This document shows, one piece after another, positions 32,071 through 44,058 of a DNA stretch of 64,000 nt. The DNA lies in contig JAIOJX010000032.1 in the NCBI GenBank assembly GCA_022376925.1, positions 115,173,979 to 115,237,978 of the forward strand, given 5' to 3'. This DNA comes from Tragulus kanchil (Eukaryota > Chordata > Mammalia > Artiodactyla > Tragulidae). Every line of letters begins with the position of its first letter. Within the stretch, counting starts at the first letter, position 1. The notes below the pieces were generated by a model. That model made no database searches. It was not told where the DNA came from and saw only the letters and a list, made by a program, of their open reading frames with translations. A program made the position numbers and the translations under genes.

Positions 32071-32547
32071 AAAAAATATTTATTTGGCTGTGTTGGGTCT
32101 TAGTTGTGGCCGGAAGATCTTCATTGTGGTGCATGGATTCTCATTGTGGTGTGTGGACTTAGTTGCATGTGGGATCTTAGTCCCTGATCAGGGATTGAAC
32201 TCATGTCCCCTACATTGCAAAGCAGATTCTTTTTTTTTTTTTTTTTAAATTTTTGGCCTCTTTTATTGATATTTTATTTATTTTCATCCATTTGTATTAT
32301 TTGGCCTGCATAGGCCTCCCATTGCAGTGGCTTCTCTCCTTTCAGGGCACCGGCTCTGGGTGCATGCGCTCCGGAGTGCTGGCTCATAATTGGACCCACA
32401 GGTCCTGCCGCTCCGCCGCACGTGGGATCTTCCTGGGCCAGGGATCAAACTGGCGCCCCTTGCATTGCAAGGCAGACTCTTTACCCACTGGACCACCGTG
32501 GAAGCCCTGCAAAGCAGATTCTTAACCACTGGACCACCAGAGAAGTC
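32071..32547 (-). mobile_element. Older SINE interrupted by a younger SINE
   Basis: An antisense CHR/Bov-tA-type SINE (tttatttggctgtgttggg ... accactggaccaccagagaagtc) is split by an insertion at 32232-32507. The target duplication TGCAAAGCAGATTCTT lies at 32216-32231 and 32508-32523. The duplicate of the whole composite is at 33148-33624. Confidence 0.88.
32232..32507 (-). mobile_element. CpG-rich-type SINE nested in the older SINE
   Basis: Antisense copy with tRNA head at 32507. CpGs are partly decayed. Flanked by the 16-base target duplication given in the host-SINE entry. The duplicate is at 33309-33584. Confidence 0.88.
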
Positions 32548-33945
32548 TCTCTCTGGAGAGCTTTGACTTACTAATACAAGGAACCTAAATGAAAGCAGAG
32601 AAAAAGTTCAGGGCTTCTAAGATCTTTGTGTGAAAAATTTATAGCCCAACTAGGATTGAGGAAACTGAGAAAAAGGGGGAAATACTGAAATTGTATATCA
32701 TGTAGTAATAATAAAGGACTAGGAAATGATGTGTTGTAGTACTAATAGTTGCTCTCATTTTTTGACCCTTCTGGGCTGTTTGCTTTCAGTGCTTTATCTC
32801 TTTACATCCTCAAAACAGCCAATGAGATTCAGGATAGGAAACAGAAACCATTCAAAAGGAACATAAAGGGGCTTCCCTGGTGGTACAGTGGGTAAAGAGT
32901 CTGCCTTGCAGTGCAAGGGGCACCGGTTTGATCCCTGGCCTAGGAAGATCCCACATGCCATGGAGCAGCTGGACCGGTGTGTCCAACTAAATACGAGGCA
33001 GCTGGACTGGTGTGTCCAAATACAAGGCAGCATTCTGGAGTGCATGTGCCCAGAGCCAGTGCTCTTTAACAAGAGAGGCCACTGCAATGGGAGGCCCACA
33101 CAGGCCAAAGAATAAACAATGGCATGCAGAATAAATGTGAATCTTTTAAAAAATATTTATTTGGCTGTGTTGGGTCTTAGTTGTGGCCGGAAGATCTTCA
33201 TTGTGGTGCATGGATTCTCATTGTGGTGTGTGGACTTAGTTGCATGTGGGATCTTAGTCCCTGATCAGGGATTGAACTCATGTCCCCTACATTGCAAAGC
33301 AGATTCTTTTTTTTTTTTTTTTAAATTTTTGGCCTCTTTTATTGATATTTTATTTATTTTCATCCATTTGTATTATTTGGCCTGCATAGGCCTCCCATTG
33401 CAGTGGCTTCTCTCCTTTCAGGGCACCGGCTCTGGGTGCATGCGCTCCGGAGTGCTGGCTCATAATTGGACCCACAGGTCCTGCCGCTCCGCCGCACGTG
33501 GGATCTTCCTGGGCCAGGGATCAAACTGGCGCCCCTTGCATTGCAAGGCAGACTCTTTACCCACTGGACCACCGTGGAAGCCCTGCAAAGCAGATTCTTA
33601 ACCACTGGACCACCAGAGAAGTCTCTCTCTGGAGAGCTTTGACTTACTAATACAAGGAACCTAAATGAAAGCAGAGAAAAAGTTCAGGGCTTCTAAGATC
33701 TTTGTGTGAAAAATTTATAGCCCAACTAGGATTGAGGAAACTGAGAAAAAGGGGGAAATACTGAAATTGTATATCATGTAGTAATAATAAAGGACTAGGA
33801 AATGATGTGTTGTAGTACTAATAGTTGCTCTCATTTTTTGACCCTTCTGGGCTGTTTGCTTTCAGTGCTTTATCTCTTTACATCCTCAAAACAGCCAATG
33901 AGATTCAGGATAGGAAACAGAAACCATTCAAAAGGAACATAAAGG

Positions 33946-34250
33946 GGCTTCCCTGGTGGTACAGTGGGTAAAGAGTCTGCCTTGCAGTGCAAGGGGCACC
34001 GGTTTGATCCCTGGCCTAGGAAGATCCCACATGCCATGGAGCAGCTGGACCGGTGTGTCCAACTAAATACGAGGCAGCTGGACTGGTGTGTCCAAATACA
34101 AGGCAGCATTCTGGAGTGCATGTGCCCAGAGCCAGTGCTCTTTAACAAGAGAGGCCACTGCAATGGGAGGCCCACACAGGCCAAAGAATAAAGATGGATG
34201 AGAATAAATGGATAAAAAGTCAATAAAAGAGGCTAAAATTAAAAGAAAAA
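33946..34250 (+). mobile_element. CpG-rich-type SINE with internal ~33-base duplication
   Basis: This is the complete copy; the partial copy at 32869-33138 ends at a block edge. Inside it, GCAGCTGGACCGGTGTGTCC and GCAGCTGGACTGGTGTGTCC occur in tandem about 33 bases apart, so the middle of the element is duplicated. It is followed by unusual AT-rich sequence up to ~34250. Confidence 0.82.
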
Positions 34251-34794
34251 ATGGACTTCAATGCAGGGAATTAGATGCTTACAAAAGAGTACCTGTAGGA
34301 TGAGAAAACTCCAGGATGAGGCTCTCAGAATGATTCTCAGCGTCCTGAAGAAGTGACTTGTCATGGGAGTTACTCTGTCACCATAGGGTAGCTGGGAATC
34401 AGCAGGTAGGTGGGGAATCAGAATGTCATGGAAACCACTGAGTTTGAGAACACGTATTTATAGATGCATTCTGAGGACCAGGAACCTGCTGTAGCTATTG
34501 CCACAGTGGCTGTTTAACTCATCAAACTGATGACTGGACACTGGATCATGTAGTTCCAACTATCACCTTTGCTGCTGCTACTTTTTGACCCCCACTGTGC
34601 AGACTGGAACTGAAATTCCATATGACCATGACCTTGAAAACAGCCAGAAGCATCCAGAAGTTGACTTCCATTGTAAGTGCAGTAATTCATGGAACCTAAT
34701 TCTTATCCAGAACCCTAACTTCAAGCACATTTAGGAAGCGTAGTCATCTCTGTGGTACAGGAAGGTGTACTAGAGGGAGGCAAAAATAGATTAT

Positions 34795-34925
34795 GAGTGA
34801 AACGGGATAAATGTTGATGTATCTGCTCTGCAGGTGAGAAAATGAGAGACTTATAAGCATTAACCACTTTATCTAGGGTCATGCAGTCAGACCGTGGCAG
34901 AACTGGAATTTGAATCCAGATCTGT
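34795..34925 (-). mobile_element. MIR fragment (antisense)
   Basis: caggtgagaaaatgagagac, ggtcatgcagtcagacc and ggaatttgaatccagatctg are the antisense MIR core. The duplicate is at 35925-36055. From 34251 to 34790 I see nothing identifiable. Confidence 0.7.
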
Positions 34926-35221
34926 TTTCCCACGACCCATATACCTCAGGAGATGGTCTCTGCTGGTTTTCTTTCTGTGAGCGGGGAGAGGGAACATTGG
35001 GACTGGTGAATAGACACCACAGAACTCTCTTCCGAGCATCCTGACTGAGCGTAATTCATTGTAATAGACACACAGTTACCATGTGCTCCCTAGAGCACAT
35101 CAGATGTGACTGTGTGACATTATGTAGAGAGAAGGGCTCAATCATTTATAAAGGATATTGAAAATATGCAAATAACTGTGTTTTTCTTTTCTCGTTCAAA
35201 AGGCAGAGGCTTTGTGCACTG

Positions 35222-35495
35222 ATTTTTTTTTTTTTTTGGCCACTTCTATTGGTCCTTTATTTATTTATTTTCATCCATCTTTGTTCTTTGGCCTGTGTGG
35301 GCTGACCATTGCAGTGGCCTGTCTCATTGCAGAGCACTGGCCCTGGGCACATGCGCTCCAGAGCTTCGGCTTGGTAGTTGGACACATCGGTCCAGCCGCT
35401 CCATGGCACATGGGATCTTCCCAGGCCAGGGATCGAACGGGCGCCCCTTGCACCACAAGGCGGTGTCCTTACCCACTGGACCACCAGCAAAGCCC
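35222..35495 (-). mobile_element. CpG-rich-type SINE, present three times through chained duplications
   Basis: The antisense SINE runs from a T run to the tRNA head gactggaccaccagcaaagccc. The same insertion appears at 36351-36624 and 37437-37711 with T runs of different length. All three are one insertion carried by duplications 12 and 13. Confidence 0.9.
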
Positions 35496-36296
35496 TGCGT
35501 TGATGTTTTGGGAGAGGTTTGGGACCAACCTTCCAGGGTAGCTTCGAGGTGGGGAATCAGAATGTCATGAAAACCACTGGTTAACCTTTATAGATGCATT
35601 CTGAGGACCAGGAACCTGCTGTAGCTATTGCCACAGTGGCTGTTTAACTCATCAAACTGATGACTGGACACTGGATCATGTAGTTCCAACTATCACCTTT
35701 GCTGCTGCTACTTTTTGACCCCCACTGTGCAGACTGGAACTGAAATTCCATATGACCATGACCTTGAAAACAGCCAGAAGCATCCAGAAGTTGACTTCCA
35801 TTGTAAGTGCAGTAATTCATGGAACCTAATTCTTATCCAGAACCCTAACTTCAAGCACATTTAGGAAGCGTAGTCATCTCTGTGGTACAGGAAGGTGTAC
35901 TAGAGGGAGGCAAAAATAGATTATGAGTGAAACGGGATAAATGTTGATGTATCTGCTCTGCAGGTGAGAAAATGAGAGACTTATAAGCATTAACCACTTT
36001 ATCTAGGGTCATGCAGTCAGACCGTGGCAGAACTGGAATTTGAATCCAGATCTGTTTTCCCACGACCCATATACCTCAGGAGATGGTCTCTGCTGGTTTT
36101 CTTTCTGTGAGCGGGGAGAGGGAACATTGGGACTGGTGAATAGACACCACAGAACTCTCTTCCGAGCATCCTGACTGAGCGTAATTCATTGTAATAGACA
36201 CACAGTTACCATGTGCTCCCTAGAGCACATCAGATGTGACTGTGTGACATTATGTAGAGAGAAGGGCTCAATCATTTATAAAGGATATTGAAAATA

Positions 36297-38449
36297 TGCA
36301 AATAACTGTGTTTTTCTTTTCTCGTTCAAAAGGCAGAGGCTTTGTGCACTGATTTTTTTTTTTTGGCCACTTCTATTGGTCCTTTATTTATTTATTTTCA
36401 TCCATCTTTGTTCTTTGGCCTGTGTGGGCTGACCATTGCAGTGGCCTGTCTCATTGCAGAGCACTGGCCCTGGGCACATGCGCTCCAGAGCTTCGGCTTG
36501 GTAGTTGGACACATCGGTCCAGCCGCTCCATGGCACATGGGATCTTCCCAGGCCAGGGATCGAACGGGCGCCCCTTGCACCACAAGGCGGTGTCCTTACC
36601 CACTGGACCACCAGCAAAGCCCTGCGTTGATGTTTTGGGAGAGGTTTGGGACCAACCTTCCAGGCTTCTCTTTCCTTTGAGGAGAATAGGAGTGGAGGAA
36701 AGAGGCATGTCTCCTAAACTAAGAAAAGGTTCCTTTGGTGTGAAAGAAGGAGAGGCCTGTGCTTCCTACAAGTAAAAGGGCGTCTTCCCTCCCCTCCAGA
36801 GGTACAGGGTTCTGAGGGCATGACTGTGTGGACCTTGTCAGAGTCCCGTATCCAAAGCAGGGCAGAAAGCAGCTGAGGGACAGATGTGAGAGGATCTGTG
36901 AACCAGGGCTGGCGTTCCAGAGATAAGCCATATGGGCAAGGGACTGATCACTGATGACCAGAGGGACACTTTGACTCTGGAATCTTTGTGTCAGCCCTCA
37001 AAGTTACACAGGTGAAGTATCATAGGTGCCATTAGGAGGCTGCTTTATAGAGAATAAAGAAACGTGGTATCTTGGGGACTTTCTCAGTGTTTCAGTGGCT
37101 AAGACTCAGCGCTTTGGGCTCAATCTCTGGTCAGGGAACTAGATTCCATATGCTACAGCTAAAGATTCCACATGCCACAACTAAGATCCAACATACTGCA
37201 ATGAAGATTGGAGATCCCATATACTGCAACTAAGACCTGGAATAAACAAACAAATACATAAATATATATAATTTTGAAAAGAAATGTGACAACTCTTTGA
37301 GAACAAAGAGACCAGTATCAAAAGGCTTTATACAGATCTTCTCTTCCTCTTCAGACTTCAACCATGTAGACAACTTCTATTGTGCAAATAACTGTGTTTT
37401 TCTTTTCTCGTTCAAAAGGCAGAGGCTTTGTGCACTGTTTTTTTTTTTTTTTTGGCCACTTCTATTGGTCCTTTATTTATTTATTTTCATCCATCTTTGT
37501 TCTTTGGCCTGTGTGGGCTGACCATTGCAGTGGCCTGTCTCATTGCAGAGCACTGGCCCTGGGCACATGCGCTCCAGAGCTTCGGCTTGGTAGTTGGACA
37601 CATCGGTCCAGCCGCTCCATGGCACATGGGATCTTCCCAGGCCAGGGATCGAACGGGCGCCCCTTGCACCACAAGGCGGTGTCCTTACCCACTGGACCAC
37701 CAGCAAAGCCCTGCGTTGATGTTTTGGGAGAGGTTTGGGACCAACCTTCCAGGCTTCTCTTTCCTTTGAGGAGAATAGGAGTGGAGGAAAGAGGCATGTC
37801 TCCTAAACTAAGAAAAGGTTCCTTTGGTGTGAAAGAAGGAGAGGCCTGTGCTTCCTACAAGTAAAAGGGCGTCTTCCCTCCCCTCCAGAGGTACAGGGTT
37901 CTGAGGGCATGACTGTGTGGACCTTGTCAGAGTCCCGTATCCAAAGCAGGGCAGAAAGCAGCTGAGGGACAGATGTGAGAGGATCTGTGAACCAGGGCTG
38001 GCGTTCCAGAGATAAGCCATATGGGCAAGGGACTGATCACTGATGACCAGAGGGACACTTTGACTCTGGAATCTTTGTGTCAGCCCTCAAAGTTACACAG
38101 GTGAAGTATCATAGGTGCCATTAGGAGGCTGCTTTATAGAGAATAAAGAAACGTGGTATCTTGGGGACTTTCTCAGTGTTTCAGTGGCTAAGACTCAGCG
38201 CTTTGGGCTCAATCTCTGGTCAGGGAACTAGATTCCATATGCTACAGCTAAAGATTCCACATGCCACAACTAAGATCCAACATACTGCAATGAAGATTGG
38301 AGATCCCATATACTGCAACTAAGACCTGGAATAAACAAACAAATACATAAATATATATAATTTTGAAAAGAAATGTGACAACTCTTTGAGAACAAAGAGA
38401 CCAGTATCAAAAGGCTTTATACAGATCTTCTCTTCCTCTTCAGACTTCA
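36297..38449. repeat. Tandem duplication 13 (period ~1086)
   Basis: Copy 1 is 36297-~37360 and copy 2 is 37383-~38449, with ~22 filler bases that loosely resemble the true continuation. It overlaps duplication 12, giving three copies of ~35168-35536. Confidence 0.92.
37078..37262 (+). mobile_element. Old CHR-type SINE (sense)
   Basis: ggggactttctcagtgtttc, gggctcaatctctggtcag and ccacatgccacaactaag. It is strongly diverged and contains a small internal repeat of gattccatatgctac-type units. The duplicate is at 38165-38350. From 36664 to 37077 I see nothing identifiable. Confidence 0.75.
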
Positions 38450-38504
38450 CTATAGTCCCTATCCTGGCAATAAAAAATCCCAACCACTCAGCAAAAGGCT
38501 GATT

Positions 38505-38736
38505 TTTTTAAAAAAAATTTTTATTTTACTTTTTACTTTCACAGAGTTTTGTTGTTTATAGGTATGTATGATCCCAGATTAGTCATATGTATATCCCCCC
38601 ATCCCACCCCTCCAGGCTGTTGCACAGTGCCCCTGCAGGATCCCTTTTTCTCACAGCACAATGACAATAGCTATTTTTTTCATATATGATAGTATAGGTT
38701 TTCATGCTACTTCCTTTATGCCTCCCACCCCCTGTT
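38505..38736 (-). mobile_element. Short L1 3' end of the unusual family
   Basis: cacagagttttgttgtttat, agattagtcatatgtatatc and gatagtataggttttcatgc match the L1 3' UTRs at 13119, 17648 and 19709. Imperfect target duplication AAAAGGctGATTTT/AAAAGGaaGATTTT. The duplicate is at 39628-39859. Confidence 0.82.
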
Positions 38737-38935
38737 AAAAGGAAGATTTTGATGTAACTATTTAGTAGTGCTGGATCATTGCAGTTTCTTTCAAGTACTG
38801 TGTCTTTAAAGTAAAAAGATGAAAATATGCATATGATTGAAAAACAGGATGTTCTCCTTCCATTTGTACTGAAAAAGAAATAATTTCATTGCTTTTTTGT
38901 TTATGAGTACTGTTTTGTGACTTTTCTTTTTAAAA

Positions 38936-39305
38936 AACGGAGATGAAATTCATATATCATTAACCACTTAAAAGTGTGGCATTCAGCATCACTTAGTGTA
39001 ATCACAGTGTTGTGGACAACCATCTCTCTCTAGTTTCAAAGTTTTTTTTTTTTATCATTCCAGAAGACTCCCACTAAGCAATCCCTCCCCATTCCTCCCC
39101 TCTGCCAGTCCCTGGCAACTACTAATCTGCTTTGATATCTTTATGGATTTTCCCATTTCTAGATATTGCATGTTAAATAAACCATGTGGTACATGCTATT
39201 TTCTGTCTGGCTTATTTGGTTTTGCATGCTTTTGAGGTTCATCCAAGTTGTAGCATGTATCAGTGGTTCACTGGTTTTTATGGATAAATTATATCCTTGG
39301 TATCA
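38936..39305 (-). mobile_element. Ancient L1 3'-UTR fragment split by BovB
   Basis: gagatgaaattcatatatc, ccctggcaactactaatctg and cattcatgaacaattg show an old L1 3' end in antisense. It is interrupted by BovB sequence (39308-39446; complete at 40431-40634 in the second copy) and resumes at 40640-40735. Confidence 0.6.
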
Positions 39306-40430
39306 TTGTTTAGTTGCTAAGTCGTGTCGACCCTTTGCGGCCCTATGGACTATAGCCCACCAGGCTCCTCTGTCCATAGGATTTCCCAGGCAAGAATACT
39401 GGAGTGAGTCGCCATGTCCTTCTTCAGGGGATCTTCCCAACCCTAAAAAGACCAGTATCAAACAAATACATAAATATATATAATTTTGAAAAGAAATGTG
39501 ACAACTCTTTGAGAACAAAGAGACCAGTATCAAAAGGCTTTATACAGATCTTCTCTTCCTCTTCAGACTTCACTATAGTCCCTATCCTGGCAATAAAAAA
39601 TCCCAACCACTCAGCAAAAGGCTGATTTTTTTAAAAAAAATTTTTATTTTACTTTTTACTTTCACAGAGTTTTGTTGTTTATAGGTATGTATGATCCCAG
39701 ATTAGTCATATGTATATCCCCCCATCCCACCCCTCCAGGCTGTTGCACAGTGCCCCTGCAGGATCCCTTTTTCTCACAGCACAATGACAATAGCTATTTT
39801 TTTCATATATGATAGTATAGGTTTTCATGCTACTTCCTTTATGCCTCCCACCCCCTGTTAAAAGGAAGATTTTGATGTAACTATTTAGTAGTGCTGGATC
39901 ATTGCAGTTTCTTTCAAGTACTGTGTCTTTAAAGTAAAAAGATGAAAATATGCATATGATTGAAAAACAGGATGTTCTCCTTCCATTTGTACTGAAAAAG
40001 AAATAATTTCATTGCTTTTTTGTTTATGAGTACTGTTTTGTGACTTTTCTTTTTAAAAAACGGAGATGAAATTCATATATCATTAACCACTTAAAAGTGT
40101 GGCATTCAGCATCACTTAGTGTAATCACAGTGTTGTGGACAACCATCTCTCTCTAGTTTCAAAGTTTTTTTTTTTTATCATTCCAGAAGACTCCCACTAA
40201 GCAATCCCTCCCCATTCCTCCCCTCTGCCAGTCCCTGGCAACTACTAATCTGCTTTGATATCTTTATGGATTTTCCCATTTCTAGATATTGCATGTTAAA
40301 TAAACCATGTGGTACATGCTATTTTCTGTCTGGCTTATTTGGTTTTGCATGCTTTTGAGGTTCATCCAAGTTGTAGCATGTATCAGTGGTTCACTGGTTT
40401 TTATGGATAAATTATATCCTTGGTATCATT

Positions 40431-40634
40431 GTTTAGTTGCTAAGTCGTGTCGACCCTTTGCGGCCCTATGGACTATAGCCCACCAGGCTCCTCTGTCCAT
40501 AGGATTTCCCAGGCAAGAATACTGGAGTGAGTCGCCATGTCCTTCTTCAGGGGATCTTCCCAACCCAGGGATTGAACTTGTGTCTTCTACACTGGCAGAT
40601 GGATTCTTTACCATTAAGCCAGCAAGGAAGCTAA
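40431..40634 (-). mobile_element. BovB/ART2A 3' end (antisense)
   Basis: Complete copy: ttagttgctaagtcgtgtcg, ccaggctcctctgtccatag, gggattgaacttgtgtcttc, tttaccattaagccagcaag. The truncated duplicate at 39308-39446 ends at a block edge. Confidence 0.88.
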
Positions 40635-40779
40635 ATGGACATACCACAATTTTTAAAATCCATTCATTCCACCTTTTTGGCTATTGTGAATATTGCTGCT
40701 GTGAACATTCATGAACAATTGTCTGTTAGAGTACCTATTTTCTTTTGGGTCACCAAAGTAGAGAATCATGGCTTCTCAT

Positions 40780-42560
40780 TCAATTTGCAGGATTAATCCA
40801 GTTCTGAAGCCCACAGCCCCTTGATTGAAGGGAAAGCTGAGTCTCTTTGTGGAAGAATTCTAAAGATTTGCCAGAAATATATAATGTAAATTTTTCTTGT
40901 GAGCCCAAAAAGATACCTGATGTTATTCGCTAAAGTGGAGAAAGGAAATGCTCAGACCTTCCATGGATGTCTACACACTAATTTTGGATTAATGTTAATC
41001 CCAAGGAACCCCAGATGCCACTGTGGCCCACTAATGTATGGGACCCATCAGTTCATGACTCTACTCTATAGTAATTTCCCCAGTGATTAGAACAGACAAA
41101 CTTGACCAGAGGCAAAATTCTTGTGTTGACTCTGTAACCCATGGGGCAAAGTCATTTTGGTAGCAATAGCTAAATGGAAGACCCTTGAAATTCCTCCTTC
41201 TACCAAGATAGTAAACCAGAAGCAATGCTGTATTCCTGAGGAAACTGCAGTGATCAGTGCCACAGCAAAGACTTGAAACATGGAAGATTGGTGATATCTA
41301 GAATATCCCCATTTAATTTACCTGTTTGTCTTCGGTGAAAGTAGAATGGATATTGAAGAATGACTATAAATTTCGATAAACTTAGGATGTGACTTCAGTT
41401 GCAACTCCCATTATAAAAGAATATTTGTATTAGAACAAATCAATAGGGTCCTTAGCCTTGTTAGTGACACCAAGTTGAAATGACAACCATGGAAAATTTA
41501 CTTTTCCCTGGCAGTGACAATACACATTCATTGTCTTGGCTCAGTTCTACGTCAGCTCTCAGTCTGACTGCCATGTGATAGTCAGCAGAGGTCTCCATGG
41601 TCTTGATGTTCCACAAAGTGGTCTATTGCATAGATGACATTTTGCTAATTGCACCTGATGAGCAAAACATAGCAGAGGGACCTGCCACTTCAGTGAAGTT
41701 TCTGGGAATCCAGCAGACTGGAGCACATTGAGATAGTCTTTCCAAGGTGACAGCCAAATTGATACCATGATGGAAGAGTCACAACAATTGATAGGCTTTT
41801 TTGGATTTTGGAAGCAATAAAACCACGTTTTGAGTTGGAACCATCTGAAGAGTCACCCAGAAGGCTGCCTGTGTCAAATCGGAGAACAAAGCAAGCAAGG
41901 AAAGCCAATGCAGCATGTCCAGACTGTAGCACAAGATGTTCTTCTACTTGGTCCTTATGATCCAGCAGATTCAGTGACATTCAAGAATCTGTAACAAATA
42001 TGGGTGGTAAATAAAATCTTAGGCAAGTAACAGTAAGAGAATCACAGTATAGACCTTTAAGATTTTGGAGCAGATCTATGCCGTTTTATCAGCCTCCCCA
42101 GTGCTTGTTTAATGGACTCATAATAAGAGCTGAGCATGAGCTCGACAACATAGACTTTCCCTTAAGGAAGCACTACTTTTGAGTGCCTCATCTGCTAATA
42201 GATGATGTCCACACCAAGTCTCCAATAGATAGCATTCCCCTGAGGGACAAGCCAGCCAGATGGTGGTAAGCTAAATATATTTCTTCCATCATGGAGAGGT
42301 CATAAATTCATCCTTGGAGGAATAGACATATATTATGGATATGGATTTTCCAACCCGCCTGTAATGTTCCTACCAATTCCACTGTCTACAGACTCTCAGG
42401 GTGCTTTATCCAGTGTCATGGATTCTGACCATGGTCAATGGGCTCATACCCAGGGGAAATTTAAATGACCTTACTACTTTTACCATTCTCTAGAAGTATC
42501 TGGCTTACTAAAAAGGTGGAATGGCATATTGAAGACCCAGTTTTGTGTCAGTTTGAAGGC
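40780..42560 (+). pseudogene. Decayed endogenous retrovirus pol remnant (ERVL-like)
   Basis: Seen on the + strand: a reverse-transcriptase catalytic-type box (YCIDD) near 41624-41638, and about 700 bases downstream a GxDxYxGYGF-type and SDxGQWAH-type integrase-like segment near 42325-42445. Many stop codons and frameshifts separate these islands, and no long open frame survives. The order RT then integrase, and the integrase-type words, suggest a class III (ERVL) pol. The end part is repeated from 43031 by duplication 15. Not functional. Confidence 0.5.
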
Positions 42561-44058
42561 AAGAATCCAAAAGGACAATGTTCTGTCTTACAGGCTGAAG
42601 TATTGAAATGGAGCAGGACCCTGTGGTCCTTGTCCCCCATTCCCATGTCCTCTGCCTGCCTGTTGTCTGTGGAAAACTTAAGTCAAAGAATAAGTTTAGG
42701 GCTACCCTGGTGATCCAGTGGGTAAAGAGTCTGCCTTGCAATGCAAGAGGCACTGGTTCGATTCCTGGCCTGGGAAGATCCCACGTGCTGCAGAGCAGCT
42801 GGACTAGTGTGTCCAATTATGAGCCAGGGCTCTGGAGCTCATGTGCCCAGAGCCGGTGCTCTGCAGTGAGAGAGGCCACTGCAATGGGAGGCACACACAA
42901 GCCAAAGAATAAAAAGATGGATGAAAATAAATATAAATAAAAGAGGCATGATAGGGAAAAGCAAAAATTAGAAAAGATTGCCAAAAAGTGTAATCAAAAA
43001 GAAATGTGAAAACAAAGGAAAATAAAAGATCAAGTAACAGTAAGAGAATCACAGTATAGACCTTTAAGATTTTGGAGCAGATCTATGCCGTTTATCAGCC
43101 TCCCAGTGCTTGTTTAATGGACTCATAATAAGAGCTGAGCATGAGCTCGACAACATAGACTTTCCCTTAAGGAAGCACTACTTTTGAGTGCCTCATCTGC
43201 TAATAGATGATGTCCACACCAAGTCTCCAATAGATAGCATTCCCCTGAGGGACAAGCCAGCCAGATGGTGGTAAGCTAAATATATTTCTTCCATCATGGA
43301 GAGGTCATAAATTCATCCTTGGAGGAATAGACATATATTATGGATATGGATTTTCCAACCCGGCCTGTAATGTTCCTACCAATTCCACTGTCTACAGACT
43401 CTCAGGGTGCTTTATCCAGTGTCATGGATTCTGACCATGGTCAATGGGCTCATACCCAGGGAATTAACTGACCTTACTACTTTTACCATTCTCTAGAAGT
43501 ATCTGGCTTACTAAAAAGGTGGAATGGCATATTGAAGACCCAGTTTTGTGTCAGTTTGAAGGCAAGAATCCAAAAGGACAATGTTCTGTCTTACAGGCTG
43601 AAGTATTGAAATGGAGCAGGACCCTGTGGTCCTTGTCCCCCATTCCCATGTCCTCTGCCTGCCTGTTGTCTGTGGAAAACTTAAGTCAAAGAATAAGTTT
43701 AGGGCTACCCTGGTGATCCAGTGGGTAAAGAGTCTGCCTTGCAATGCAAGAGGCACTGGTTCGATTCCTGGCCTGGGAAGATCCCACGTGCTGCAGAGCA
43801 GCTGGACTAGTGTGTCCAATTATGAGCCAGGGCTCTGGAGCTCATGTGCCCAGAGCCGGTGCTCTGCAGTGAGAGAGGCCACTGCAATGGGAGGCACACA
43901 CAAGCCAAAGAATAAAAAGATGGATGAAAATAAATATAAATAAAAGAGGCATGATAGGGAAAAGAAAAAAAATTAGAAAAGATTGCCAAAAAAGTGTAAT
44001 CAGAGAAATGAGAACATGTGAAAACAAAGGAAAATAGTCAAAGAAGATCAAGTAATAA
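42024..44058. repeat. Tandem duplication 15 (period ~1007)
   Basis: Copy 1 is 42024-43039 and copy 2 is ~43029-44058, joined through a shared AGATCAAGTAA, the longest microhomology in the set. Copy 2 starts with CCGTTTATC and CCTCCCAG against CCGTTTTATC and CCTCCCCAG. The end of copy 1 has lost ~25 bases in several pieces. Confidence 0.92.
42699..42955 (+). mobile_element. CpG-rich-type SINE with AT-rich tail
   Basis: gggctaccctggtgatccag head, GGTTCGATTCC B box, gatggatgaaaataaat block. CpGs are mostly decayed and there is no C-rich stretch. The duplicate is at 43702-43960. Confidence 0.88.

Larger units (their letters stand above)
32062..34210. repeat. Tandem duplication 11 (period 1077), noisy tail
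   Basis: Copy 1 is 32062-33138 and copy 2 is 33139-~34210. The last ~25 bases of copy 1 (aacaatggcatgcagaataaatg) align to copy 2's aagatggatgagaataaatg with several indels, i.e. they look like raw-read error. Confidence 0.92.
34385..36663. repeat. Tandem duplication 12 (period ~1130)
   Basis: Copy 1 is ~34385-35536 and copy 2 is 35537-~36663, joined through a shared AGG. The first ~55 bases of copy 2 are a gapped version of copy 1 (for example gtagcttcgaggtgggg against gtagctgggaatcagcaggtaggtgggg, abridged). Confidence 0.92.
38337..40566. repeat. Tandem duplication 14 (period ~1123)
   Basis: Copy 1 is 38337-~39446 and copy 2 is ~39460-40566. The ~14 linking bases (aaaaagaccagtat) copy a word found at 38399. 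The BovB element at 39308 is cut short at this junction and complete in copy 2. Confidence 0.92.

Noticed and set aside
41559..41980. Open frames on the - strand over 41087-41980 as host genes
   Set aside because: They lie antisense to decayed retroviral pol, have no recognisable domain, and no splice or promoter context supports them.
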